Assembly (NCBI GenBank): GCA_001600615.1
Contig: BCKK01000002.1
Coordinates: 1,022,809 to 1,086,808, forward strand
DNA length: 64,000 nt
Source of the DNA: Dioszegia crocea
Lineage: Eukaryota; Basidiomycota; Tremellomycetes; Tremellales; Bulleribasidiaceae
Direction: 5' to 3'
The position numbers were made by a program, and so were the translations under genes. Below are positions 10,477 to 21,837 of this stretch, in pieces; within the stretch, counting starts at the first letter, position 1, and every line of letters starts with the position of its first letter. Under the pieces are notes generated by a model. The model saw nothing but the letters and a program-made list of their open reading frames with translations, searched no databases and was not told the origin of the DNA.

Positions 10477-11490
10477 AGGTACTTCTCTTTCTAGTCAGAT
10501 TTTGTACATTGGCTTCGCGCCACGCACCAAGAGAGCGAGTGTCAAACGTGCATGCGAAAATTTGGCAGCAAAAAGGCCCAGCCCAACTGAAAAGCTGTGC
10601 TGGGCAAATGGTCTGGATAGTATCCGAGTCCAGACAAAAAGCGGTTATCAGTACGGAAGTGGCGATCAAGCCAGCGGATCGCCAACGCTAGAGAGCAGAT
10701 GTGCCCCGTGGCTCACATCCCTTATCCCCTAGCCCGGCTAGCTGAGGTCGTAACACGAGGAACACGAGACCCCAGCCTGCCGCAAGGGCTGAGCACTTAA
10801 AACAAATGAGAGTTTAGCGTCCATGTTTCCAAGACAGACGGAGGACGGATTAACGTCCATGCCCTCAGCGGACGGGGGATATTATCCTCCCACCAGGAGC
10901 TACCTCTTTTAACTTCTTGTAAAGAAGAGCTGATGCTGGCTGGCCGGGAGCCCTCCTGCCAGACAGCCCTACCACGGTGGGACTGCCTTTGCCAGTCATC
11001 TTTTTGAGTCTTGCCATCGACGATTCCCACAGACGTGTTGCGGTTTTTACTCCATCGCAGCGGAGGTTATGCCTATGACTACGTCCGCTTTTTACCGACC
11101 CTGGCATCTGGGTTGACGGACGAGGGCTTTGGGAGGTGACCACCCGTACCCTCCGTGTCGACGTTGTCGGCGCGGCCGAGAGATCTGTAGCCGAGTGGTG
11201 AGAGGATAAGACCTTCAGCAGGAGACCGGGAAGGAGGGTGGACAGGGAACTAAACAGGGAGCGGAGGGGCCCCTGAAGTAGGCATGAGAAGTGGATGGTG
11301 ATGGGAAAGGGGATGTAGAGTATGAGGCATACTGCAGAGTGGCGAATCCAAAGGGTTGACTGGAGAGCCCGGAAATACCCTGAGCGGGGACCCGGGTATA
11401 TCCGGCTCCATGATTAGCGAGCAGAAGCTGAGAGGAAGGGTATCACTACGGCTCTATCACACATAAGCCGACTTCCAACAGCACTGCCGA
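10477..11490. other. ~1 kb GC-rich segment without a recognised gene
   Basis: Lies between two plus-strand genes. It contains an inverted pair (GCCCAGC near 10577 and GCTGGGC near 10604) that could form a hairpin, several G-rich runs (11230-11290), and short open frames on the minus strand (10797-11030 and 10865-11143) that resemble no family I know. It could be a long leader for the F-box gene, an unrecognised noncoding RNA, or decayed mobile DNA. I cannot decide from sequence alone. Confidence 0.3.
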
Positions 11491-13396
11491 ATGTTGTCCA
11501 GTCTACCATCAGAAGTGCTCGCCCTCGTGGTGTTTCACCTATGCCAGCCCGAACCGCTCAAAATCCTCGGGGAGAACAAGCCAGCGCCAACCCCGGGTGT
11601 GTGGGCTGTTCCCCCGGTTGACCTGTTGAGCACTTGTCGCTCCGTCAACTCTGCCGTCTCGCCCTCTGCCAATCCCGAGCTCTACGCCAGGATTTTTCGC
11701 GTCAACTTCGATACCGCGGCGGTGCATCGTCGTCTGGGCGATCATAATCCTACCCGTAAGATCCGGGCGAGGGAGATGATGGCCGAGTTGAAGCGTCGAG
11801 TCAGAGCGCTAAAGCGGTTGGCGGTAATGATGGAGCGGAAGGAAGTGAAGCATGTAAGAGAGGAAGATCTCTGGGTCATATATGTCATGCTGGTCGAGAA
11901 TGGTGAGTCTCCGATCTGACGATGACTAATGGGTAGATGGAAAGAATCTCGACCATCTCTGTCAGCCTGGATCTCCGTTCCAGCTATACGATTTTCTCGA
12001 TCTATACTTGTCAGACATTATGCTACCTACATCGCTGCTGTCAGTTATGCCGCCCGATGGAGAGTCCCAGGCTCTCATTACCTGGATTCTCTGGCTCGCA
12101 ATTTCGCATAGTAAGTCTGTTTGCCGCAAGCGGGCCCAGGACCATGCTGACTGACAGAACCCGACGGCGAGCGCTTCAAGGCCAGACTTAGCCGTACATA
12201 CGTACTTCGACCCTACGTCTTCGCGTCCCACGCCTATACCCTCTTCTTCGCCCCCTGGACAATCAACGACTTGCCTACAAATGCCGCGCCCAACACTCAG
12301 CCCATGGCGAACATCTTTGCCGCCGATCTCAAACCGAGACAAACAGGCGTCGAGATGGAGTGGTACGGCCGTCGCATCAAGATGAGCCCGCCTCAATTGT
12401 CACAGGGAGCTATCCTAAATTTCTTCGATCGGCGATGTGGGAATCGGGCTGAAGACGATGATGATGAGGACGAGGATATGGACGAGGACGTCAGTGAAGA
12501 TGGTTCGGCGGTACCTTCCAGAGACGTTCTCGATAGTACTATTCACGATCGGGACTTTCTTCGCTTGACTAGATGTCATGATCCAATCAACGGAGCGGGT
12601 ATGTCTCGGAAGAGCTGGCGTGGAAGCTGGAACGGCTGCTGGGAGGGGAATTTCAGCTTCTTTGACTTTGACGCCTTCAAGGCTATGCTGGCGGGCCAGA
12701 GAAGGGCGCTTTACGAGGGACCATATGGCGAGCAGAAGCAGGTCTGGAGGTTGGTGGAGACGTATGTGCGGGTGAAGAGAGTAGGCGAGGCGCAAGTCAA
12801 GAAGGAAAGGGCGAAGGTGGAGGAAGAAATGTACTCGTTTGAGGAGGATGACATGGACGAGGTGGAGGATGTCAACGACGCAGAGGAGGAGGAGGCGCCT
12901 CGGGATAGGCCTAAATTGCCTCTGAAAGGCCCCTCGACCAATGCTGGATTCCCTGCGGACTCTCCACCGACAATCCGAGCTGGTTTAGCATCTGCTATGG
13001 CCGAAGAGGAGACACTGAAGGAGACAATCAGGCAGCAGGTCGAGGCGATGGAGGGGTACGAAGTGGTACCAGAGGATGAGCTAGACGCGATGCTGGATAA
13101 CCCGGAGGAGGAGAGCGGATTGGAGTTGCTGCTTACCGGAACGGGCCATTCGGCGTGGGGCAGGTTTATACTCAGGGGACGCGTACGGGCATGGGATGGG
13201 ATGGGCAGTCTTGTCAAGGAATATGCCGTGAGTCAAAGTTCGAGGTCAGCACTGATCCCAGCCCGACTCTCGTGGAAAGTGGATCTATCGCGGTTATATT
13301 GTTGCAGGGGACACGCTTGTTGGCCGATGGAGAGACACATTCACACCGGAAGAATACGTAGGATACGAGGGTACATTCATCTTGACCCGTCGATGA
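11491..13396 (+). CDS. F-box protein
   Basis: Probable substrate adaptor of an SCF ubiquitin ligase. Exons 11491-11902, 11937-12110, 12158-13227 and 13262-13396 give 596 residues. The first 40 residues are F-box-like (MLSSLPSEVLALVVFHLCQP, then VDLLSTCRSVN). Further on are a helical region (LYDFLDLYLSDIMLP), an acidic stretch (DDDDEDEDMDEDVSED), the segment SWRGSWNGCWEGNFSFFDFD, a second acidic coiled-coil-like part, and the end WIYRGYIVAGDTLVGRWRDT followed by PEEYVGYEGTFILTRR. The latter two segments resemble the beta-rich ligand region found in fungal F-box proteins of this layout. The target is unknown. The last 20 coding bases overlap the end of RRP41 on the other strand. Confidence 0.65.
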
Positions 13397-14269
13397 ATCC
13401 TGATTGTATACCCTTTGCGCCTGCCACTGCCAGACTCATCCGCTCAACCACCCTCCCTGTTCTCTCCTTGACAAATTCTTCCATCTCCCCTTTGAGAATT
13501 TTGCACGCCTCAACGCCTAACAACAGCATTTCCTCGAATCGGTCGACGTGGAGCCGAGTTTCCATTTGGGCGAGCGTTATCTTGCCAGAGTTTGGTAATG
13601 ACGCAACGACAAGAACGGGGAGATCGGCTTCTTCGGGTGCGGAGAGGTCGAGAAGGGGCTGGGTGAGGTGAAGTCCGATAGACACAGAGGTGACATAGTC
13701 CAGCATGGCAATACCGGCATCGACCAGTGCGAGAGTAGTAGCATTTATAGCTGTGGGTAAAATGCCTATCGTCAGTGCTGCCCAATATCTTGCTCACCTC
13801 CATCCGCAGAGACGACTTGGACATTGATAAATATCTCTGATCGTGGGTAAAGATGCGTCATGACGACGGGTTCGAACGTTTGTCTGATGGCTGCACCAAC
13901 TTCTGCTAGTCGCCTAAAATCAGCATATTCCAGAATTGTACTCACTTATCTCCTCTTGCTCTACGTTGTGCGCCTGTCCCTGCCCATGGCGCCACACCGA
14001 CCTCCACACCTATCACCACCCGATCATGACTTGAGCTCGACCGCTGACGTGGTTCTCTTGGGCCAAATACCGAGACGCTGACGGTAGTGAGGCCCTGTCT
14101 GACTGTTGCTGATCCGTCGGCTGTTGCATGAGGTGAAAGCTGCATTGAGAGAGATCGTAGTTCGTATGGCCTACGAGCATCGTGACGAAGGCCTAAGGCG
14201 TCAGTCACGGGACGGCGAAGTGGACCTACCGCCATCATTCAAAATTTCCAGGCGAGACGATGATGCCAT
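13377..14269 (-). CDS. RRP41: Exosome subunit RRP41/SKI6 (RNase PH fold)
   Basis: Core ring subunit of the RNA exosome, which degrades and processes RNA 3' to 5' in nucleus and cytoplasm. Exons 14269-14230, 14192-13946, 13913-13798 and 13750-13377 give 258 residues, the expected size. The start MASSSRLEILNDGGLRHDAR matches the conserved SRLEIL...GLR.DGR opening. Further family signatures are AD-GSATVRQGLTTVSVSVFG with GPREPR, MTHLYPRSEIFINVQVVSAD, TLALVDAGIAMLDYVTSVSI, and TQPLLDL...LPVLVVA followed by SGKITLAQMETRL. As in other eukaryotic RRP41 proteins the phosphorolytic site is probably inactive. The gene is convergent and overlapping with the F-box gene and divergent from PAN2, with 267 bp between the two start codons. 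Confidence 0.95.
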
Positions 14270-14536
14270 TTTCGATTGTTGTCCAGCTACGATATGAAGG
14301 GCTGATTGTAGATGCAGTGTACTCGACTAGCTTAGTGAGATCTCTGGAGAGGTATTGTGATGGATGAGCAGGGCAGAGAGAGGCAGAGAGGAATTTTGAG
14401 GTGATAGGTAGCGGAGAGTTCCGGGGGACCTGGAGGAGTCGTGCCTGATTCCAACACCTCTAGAGACGAAGCTGCTCCTTTATTGATCCATCATCAAGGC
14501 ATGCAGTCAGCCTACTAGCCGCCTGACCGCCCTCCA

Positions 14537-17500
14537 ATGGCCACATATAATCCCCTCCAACTACTCGCCTTACCGCCCACACGCGCCGATCCCAAGCCAA
14601 TCCCCTCGGCTATCACTGTCGACTCGTTCTCGGACCTCATCTGGGTCGGCACCTCTACCGGCGCCGTCAACGCCTTCTGCAACCCTCTTCAGCTCGCGCC
14701 GAATGTTCGCTTTCCAGCTCATGGCTCTTCGGTCCCGGGCCTAAGCTACGCGCCGAGTTTCAATGGCAGTGTGAGGGAGATAAGGGTGACGGATAGGGAG
14801 GTGTTGACGCTGACAGAGGGCGGGGTTGGCGGACGGAAGAAGGGAGGACAGCCGCGATGGAGCGTGACGGATCCTATGAGGGGGATGCGTAGTATGAGCC
14901 CAAATCCCATCAATTCACATGAGTTGTTGGTTGGGGGTGTGGGACAAATGATGCTCGTCAACACGTCGAGAGGAGAGGTTGTGCGCAAGGTGAGTTCGGC
15001 ACTTACAGTGCTGATGAGCAGTTCGAATCTCCACCGGTCGTCCGTCTGGCCCCTCTACAACGGGCAGTGCTGTCTGCGTCTTCCTCTGGGTCCATCAGTA
15101 TTCTCGACCCCAGAACAGGTTTCAAGCCCAGTTCGACTGTACAAACGCACACTGGAGGAATCAGCGGGGCTGACGCGAATGGTCACATGGTCTGCACATG
15201 GGGATGGACGCATATGTAAGTCGCACATGCAATCCTGACTGACAGCCAGGCAAGGTCGTCCTTTGCCAGATCCACTCGTACGCCTATTCGACATTCGAAA
15301 TCTCCGACCCCTCGCCCCGATCACGTTCCCCCCTGCGCCATCATTCTGCTTGCTGAATCCGACCAGCGCGTCTGAGATCATCGTTGCGTCGCAAACGGGT
15401 ACCCTGCAGACTGTCGATATGGGCAACAGTCCCGGTGCATATCAACAGCTCGATGCGTCCTACATCACCACCATGGGTATTTCGCCCCTCGGCGATTATC
15501 TCGCTTTCGGGGACGCAGAGGGCCAGCTTCATCTGTGGACCACCCATGATACGTCCGATATCGCAAGCCAGAAACCACCGTTTAATGGCTACGAAGGCAG
15601 TAAACCTGACTGGCCAGATCAGCCGGACGCTCCCCCGCCTATCCTCTTCGACGACATCACACCCCTCAACGTGATCGGGATGCCATATTACAACGAACCC
15701 CTCTTATCCAATATTCCCCTGTCAGACTATGCTCCTATCACTTCGCCATTCTTCAACCCCGTGGAACCCATTCCCCAACAGATTCTCAGCTCAATAAAAA
15801 TGACCGATATGATCGGGTACGCGTCCATGCCCCGGGATTTGAAGGGCAAGCGCTATGTGCGAACGGCGCGAACCGGGGCTGGCAAATGGGCTACTGGCAA
15901 GGGTTGGACTACGTCAAGGCGGGATAGTGGGCCAAAGTTCAGAAGCGAGAGGGAAAGACAGAGGTTGTCCACCAATGGTGAAGCGGAAGAGGAGGTGAGT
16001 TTGAATAGTGACAGAGCTGATTCCAGACTGCTCCTGGAGAGGTGCCCAAGCATTGTCGCAAGGTGCAAATCAAGTATTCGAAGTTCGGAATCGAGGACTT
16101 TGACTTCGGGTATGTTCCTCGGTGGCAATCAGCTGATGAGCAGATACTACAATCGCACAGAGTACTCTGGACTCGAAACCGATATCCTCAATTCGTACAC
16201 CAATGCCCTCCTCCAAGCTCTTCACTACAGTCAGCCCATACGCGCCGTCGCCAAAGCCCACATCTGCGTTGACTGCAAGAAGGAGCATTGTCTTTTATGT
16301 GAAGCGGGCTTTCTATTCCGCATGCTGGAAGATGCTAGGGGAACTAATTGTCAAGCCAACAACTTCTCTCGGGCTTTTAGCGCAACTCCGCAGGGTGAGT
16401 GCTCTCATTGTACTAGCTAATGTCCCAGCTTCCGCCCTGGGTCTGCTGGAGGATAACGATACCGCAGTCGCGCCTTACGGTTCTTTGATACAAAGCTTCA
16501 ACAGATGGCTCCTTTCCACATTTAGTGTCGAGTCCGTGGTCAACGGGGAAACCTTTGCCGTCCGCAAACCCGTTCTCAGCCATCTGTCGCTCGGCTCGAA
16601 AGAATCCGCCATCGACCAAGTCCTCGGAATCCGAACGCGCACGACCAACACCTGCACGGCGTGTCATCACTTGGCATCGAGAGAGGGCACTTTGCATGTG
16701 CTGGATGTTCAATATCTGCGGAAGGTTAGTTGTACAAGAGACTTTGCTGATCGACAGCCAATCAATCCTAAATTCACCGATCTCCTTCGCACATCCCTCT
16801 TGCGCGAATCCAGTACCAAAGCGACCTGCTCGAATTGCAAGCAATTCGTGCCTCTTCACAGCCGTCGGATTATCGATGGCGAGCTGGAAGATAGCGCACC
16901 AGCTGTGCTATCTATCAACACCATGGTATTGACCCCTGAGGCATTTGCGATATGGCAGGACAAACCCGCCAAGGGAGGAGTTGAGGCGAAGAGGTATCTG
17001 CCCAGTCAGCTGGTCCTGCACGCCGGAGAAGGTGGCGAGCTTCTCTTCGCTGAAGAGGGTGATGGGCTGGTCTATGATGTAACAGTGAGTCTTGTCGAAG
17101 ACTTTGGCTGATTGTAGTCTATCGTTGTTCAAATCCAAGAATCGCCCGAGTCAGAAGCACACCTGCTTTCATACATCAAAAGTGAGGCCTACTTAAAGAC
17201 ATGGCTGATGACAGTGCCGCCAAACGATGATTCAGAGGGTGGATGGGTCATCTTCAACGACTTCTCAGTTCGGCCAGTCTCCGAGGAGGAAGCGTTCAGC
17301 TTCCCTGGACCTTGGAAGGTATGTCCTTGTGAGGCTTTCCCTGATGGTAGATTCCAACAGTCATCATGTTGACTAGACGCGATAACGACAAGATTCTTCA
17401 GTTGGAGAAGCTACCGACGCAGACGGGTGCTGGTGTACTGTTTGAGGATGTCTCATTGGCTTGGTACGTTATTTATCCCAATCTCAGCTAACAAATAGGA

Positions 17501-18598
17501 ACCGCCAAACGTCTATGATCAAACACCGATTGCTTCAGCCCGACGAACTACCGAGGCAGGGTACCTTGATCGCTATCGATGCTGAGTTTGTTGCGCTTCA
17601 GCAGGAAGAAATGGAATTCCGATCAGACGGGACCAAGAACATCCTTCGACCGTCTCATATGTCCTTGGCACGTGTGTCCGTGGTCCGAGGCGAGGGCAAT
17701 GAAGAGGGACTGCCCTTCATCGATGACTACATCCTCACAAAGGAAGTTGTGGTGGACTTCTTGACGGAGTTTTCTGGTATCAAACGTGAGTCTCACCGAG
17801 GGACTAGCTGATGGAAGATGGTGATCTTGACGTCAATAACTCACCACATACACTGGTCCCGCTCAAAGTGGCATATAAGAAGCTTCGTCTTCGTAAGTCT
17901 GCGGAAAGGCTGCGCTAATGCTCAGTCGTCGATCTAGGGTGTATCTTCATTGGTCACGGATTGGCAAAAGATTTCAGGACAATCAGTGCGTACCACCTAT
18001 AACCACGCTGACTCCAGACATCTTTGTCCCACCTGATCAGATTATCGACACTGTCAAAATTTACACGAGCCCTTCTCGACAGAGACGACTATCACTCCGA
18101 TTCCTCGTCTGGTTCTTGCTCGAAACCGAAATCCAGACCGCTTCGCACGATTCAGTCGAGGATGCCAGATATGCTCTCATGCTGTATAGGCAGTACCTGC
18201 AGTACGAAGAAGACGGTAGTTTCGAGGAAGTCATGGAGCGGATATTTGACGAGGGGCAGAAATTGGTAAGTTTTCTAAATGTACAGGCACTGATTATCCA
18301 GGGCTTCAAACCGCCCAACGAAAATCGCACAACATCTCCTGCATTCATCCCTGCACAGCTTGCGGCCATCCAGCACCCCACCCCTCAGGTCCCGAGCGGT
18401 CTCAGACATCTCATCCCGCCTCCTAGCGACATGCCACTTCCTTATAACGCGAGTGAGGATTGGCGAAATCTTGGACCGGATGACTCAGTATCGCAGCAGT
18501 CACGCTCAGCCAGTGTGGTGAGCTCAGCAGGGGGAGGCCGGGGACCTCGAGGTCAATCTAGAAGAAGAAATTACGCCGGGGAGCTATATAGGCCATGA
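14537..18598 (+). CDS. PAN2: PAN2, catalytic subunit of the PAN2-PAN3 deadenylase
   Basis: Shortens mRNA poly(A) tails together with PAN3. Fifteen exons: 14537-14989, 15022-15215, 15250-15994, 16027-16109, 16144-16394, 16429-16724, 16758-17084, 17118-17181, 17215-17318, 17351-17463, 17499-17785, 17818-17892, 17926-17985, 18018-18265, 18302-18598. They give 1198 residues. N-terminal WD40 propeller (~1-350: LIWVGTSTGAVNAF, LLVGGVGQMMLVN, ISILDPRTG, YITTMGISPLGDYLAFGDAE). A linker (PPILFDDITPLN) leads to the inactive UCH domain (TEYSGLETDILNSYTNALLQ, CVDCKKEHCLLCEAGFLFRM, HVCHL-type zinc-like Cys pairs CTACHH and CSNC). The C-terminal DEDD exonuclease has LIAIDAEFVAL (Asp-x-Glu), IFIGHGLAKDFR (Asp) and HDSVEDARYALMLY (His...Asp). 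All acidic residues expected for activity are present. The C-terminal tail is Ser/Gly/Arg-rich. Confidence 0.97.
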
Positions 18599-18924
18599 GG
18601 AATGCAAGGTGCATTCAGCAACAACATGCTCGAGAGTATGCTCCCCATGCTCTAAATTCTCTACATCCGCTCTGTATCCGGACCACGCCTCGGCCTCGGC
18701 GTGCATGGCCAAGATCGGTCTGTGCCTGACTCCAGCAAACGCAGCTAAGGTATGACGCGTGCCTCAATGGCGTCATAACCTCCACTCCACACCGTCCGCC
18801 CAATTTTGGGCACACGGGGATGGATCGCAGCGTATATAGGCCAGCCTTCTTTGATCATTCCCTCCTTATCCATCTCTCTGTTCCAACGTACATATCCCCT
18901 AACACACTTCAACAAACCACCAAA
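18599..18924. promoter_or_regulatory. Promoter region of the SDR gene with TATA box
   Basis: Contains a TATATA element at about 18833-18838, roughly 85 bp upstream of the SDR start codon, followed by a CT-rich leader. The upstream part also holds the PAN2 3' UTR. Confidence 0.5.
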
Positions 18925-20513
18925 ATGGACAAACTACAAGGTCTCGCAGACAAACTTACCGGCTCTTCCACCCAGAAGAGTGCAACCGGAACCGATGCTG
19001 GAGCAACCGTAAGTTTCCTCCCCATGAAGACCCGTCTTTCAATCTAGGTGCTGAGCGTTTTAGGCCCACGGCGAGTTCCCCAAACCCGATGCGTTCTCCA
19101 ACGAGACCCAGAAGGGCAAGGTCGTTGGTATCCAGGAGGACATGGAGCGCAAGCCCGAGGCTGCCACTGTCCAAGAGGGCCACGACAACTTCGACCACTA
19201 CAAGCCTGCTGGCAAGGTGAGCCTCTTCTTCTCGTTAGTCCAGACACAAGGCTAACGACATCAGCTAGTCGGCAAGAAGACCATCGTCACCGGTGGTGAC
19301 TCCGGTACGTCTTCTTGCACCTGACCCACCAGCCAAACTAATGTCTCAGGTATTGGCCGTGCCGCTGCTGTCATGTTCGCTCTTGAGGGTGCCGATGTCG
19401 CCATCGTTTACCTGCCCGAGGAACAGGTCGACGCCGACAAGGTCAAGGCTATGATCGAGACCGCCGGCCGACAGTGCCTCCTCTTCCCCCAGGACATCCG
19501 GGACGAGGCTGGGTGCAAGCGGGTCATCGAGAGCGTCGTCCAGCAGTGGGGCCGCATCGATGTGCTGGTCAACAACGCTTCAGTTATGGTATGTCTATCT
19601 CTTGTCCATCCACGCCTCACCATCTCGTGAAAAATCACCGCATCGGCTGCAAATTCGATTTTTCCCTCTCAATTTTTCGTCCTTGACTCTCTCAACTGAC
19701 ATCCCAGTACTCCATCCCTGACATCGCGGATGTTACGACCGAGCAATTCGACAGAACTATGAAGACGAACGTGTGAGTTCTGGCGCTGTGAAGCTCATCT
19801 GGATGATCCCAGGCTGATCCGCAGGTACGGGACCTTCTGGCTCACCAAGGCTGCCGTTCCCCACATCCCCAAGGGTGGTTCGATCATTGTGACTGCTTCT
19901 CAGGGTGAGTTACGACTGGCGTGTTCAGGTAGGTTTCACAGCACGCTAACATTGTGATCAGTCGCCTACGCCGGCCCACCCATGCTTCTTGAGTGAGTAA
20001 TTTGCAAAATTTGGGGGGCCTTGCTGACTTTTCAGCTACTCGATGACCAAGGGTGCCCAGGTCGCCATGGTCCGTGTGCTCTCCAACCAGCTCTTGTCAA
20101 AGGGTATCCGAGTCAACGCTGTCTGCCCTGGACGTGAGTTGCATAGATATAGATGTCAAGGAAGATAGCTGATTACGTCAGCTGTTTGGACCCCCCTCCA
20201 GCCCGCTGCTATGGACGCCAGCCAGATGAAGGAGTGGCACGCCAGCCCGGCCCCTATCGGCCGTATCGGTCAGCCCTCCGAGCTCGGACCTGCCTACGTG
20301 AGTTTGATCTACTTCGCCAAGGCTGGTCACTTCCCCCTTCCGGCTGAATTGTTTTTTTCCTTGGTATTCATGCTGATCATATCAGGTCTTCCTCGCCAGC
20401 CAGGACGGAAGCTTCATCAGCGGACAATCGTGAGTAACTTGATTGTTAAGGCAGGACAGGCAGCTGACTTCGTTAGTATCCACGTCAACGGTGGTGCCAT
20501 TGTCAGCGGATAA
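18925..20513 (+). CDS. Short-chain dehydrogenase/reductase (YghA/GsiB-neighbour type)
   Basis: NAD(P)-dependent oxidoreductase of the classical SDR superfamily. Eleven exons: 18925-19008, 19064-19216, 19265-19304, 19350-19588, 19708-19772, 19825-19904, 19962-19992, 20036-20133, 20182-20297, 20386-20429, 20477-20513. They give 328 residues. A ~60-residue N-terminal extension comes before the Rossmann domain. Cofactor motif is TGGDSGIGRA (the TGxxxGIG form), then DIRDEAGC, NNAS, and the catalytic Tyr-x3-Lys in YSMTKGA with an upstream Ser in VTASQ. It ends FLASQDGSFISGQSIHVNGG. The TGGDSGIGRAAA signature plus the N-terminal extension match bacterial and fungal proteins annotated as general-stress or glucose/alcohol dehydrogenase-like SDRs; the substrate cannot be read from sequence. 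The TATA box and many introns suggest a well-expressed native gene. Confidence 0.85.
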
Positions 20514-20944
20514 ATGGAGGTGGAAACAGTGATTGATAAGAGAAATGTGTATATAGCTAGTGACATGTAGCCCCAACATTCGACCTTTGCTCTTTCCCGG
20601 TGCAGCGAGATCCGAGGCACGACGATTTCCATCTGATATAGTACTGATGTTGTGATTATGTAGGCATGAGGCGACCACGATTGTTACCGAACCGTGAGAA
20701 ATGCGGTCTCCGTCGCCGCTGGAACATGTGTACCGACTCGTCAGGTGCTTGTTATCGACGCAGATGTTGTAGCCGGTTGTCTTGTTTGGAGTTAAACTCT
20801 AAGATGAGTTGGAAACCAGACCTGAGGGCAGTGAATTAGACTGACCAATGCGACTCGCCTCCTCGCAGCAACGCGCCCCGAGTTCTCGAGCTCTTTGACA
20901 GCAGGGTACGCTTGTTCAGATTCTCTCAGCCATAATCTAGGCTG
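20514..20944. other. Convergent 3' intergenic region
   Basis: Between the stop codons of the SDR gene and GPI19. No coding exon or RNA gene was recognised. Confidence 0.5.
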
Positions 20945-21701
20945 TCATGAACCAGCGGGTCGAGGTCTAGCCGGATAAAGAACCCTGTTGACCAGATCTA
21001 TCGGTAGATCAATCGCTTCGGAAATGGCTTCCGGATCGGCAAATCTCCAGTAATATGGGTCCTTCCCGGTCATCATGTCGGGAATCCGGGCATATGGGTC
21101 TTGTTAGTCAGCATCGTATCTTAACGTAAGAAAAGTCCATTACCAACCTGTGATGAGCGTCGCCGACGCGAAGGGCGGAGTATTAAAAGCGGCCAAAGCG
21201 GTGTATGACCAGTATGTCAAAAGGACGATGAGCATCATGTAGCAGGGTACGATAATCGCCCACTCTCTGTGCCTGTCAGTGATGCCGAAGACGCATCATG
21301 AAAAGGGCATACCTGTCAGGATACCACGTCCAGCCAAATTGATCCAACCATCCAATGGGCGCAAGTGCCCAAATGAGGTAAGCCCCGCCTGAGATATAGG
21401 TGAGAAGTACGGCGAGCGATCCGTACACCTCTTTGGCGGTAGGTAGAGTGGAAATTGGTTGAGACTCGGTCTCTCTTGCCATTAGCGCGCGTGGAACGTC
21501 CTCGGGGACAGATTCAGGAGGCCATGGCGAGACAGGCGACAGAGGGGAGAGGGTCGCGGACGGTCGACTGTCGCCCGAAGTAGATTTGCGTGGATGCGAC
21601 TCAGCTGTGTCTACCTTGGTCGGCGGTCTTGATGCTGTGGTTCTCATCTGCGAGCAATGGATGCCATCAAGGATGGTGGTTGGTGCGCTTTGGTGCGACA
21701 T
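20945..21701 (-). CDS. GPI19: PIG-P/Gpi19 subunit of GPI-GlcNAc transferase
   Basis: Subunit of the ER complex that adds N-acetylglucosamine to phosphatidylinositol, the first step of GPI-anchor synthesis. Exons 21701-21313, 21272-21148 and 21099-20945 give 222 residues. A Ser/Pro-rich, probably cytosolic N-terminal ~85 residues is followed by the PIG-P core: EVYGSLAVLLTYISGGAYLI as transmembrane segment 1, then WALAPIGWLDQFGWTWYPDR, and EWAIIVPCYMMLIVLLTYWS as segment 2. After the second membrane hairpin come the family's closing elements DPYARIPDMM and then DPEAISEAIDLPIDLVNRVL. Order and spacing match fungal PIG-P. The N-terminal extension is longer than in yeast. Whether the first ATG is used or a later Met (LMARE) is not certain, but the extension is uninterrupted. 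Confidence 0.88.
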
Positions 21702-21837
21702 CTCTCGCCCAAACCTTAATTCCGCTCAGGCACGAGCCTAACGTAATCTTGAGAAAGGCGTCTACAGGAAAATTTGAACGTGCCAGATATGTAGCTCTTG
21801 CATTCCACTCAAAACTTACTCAAGAAAAGCCTGCACA

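Noticed and set aside
10744..10775. String resembling the 3' end of small-subunit rRNA (GTCGTAAC)
   Set aside because: Only a few bases match; the surrounding sequence is unrelated.
11180..11260. tRNA-like A-box string (TAGCCGAGTGG) in the 10.5-11.5 kb gap
   Set aside because: No matching B box (GGTTCGA-type) at the right distance and no cloverleaf; not a tRNA.
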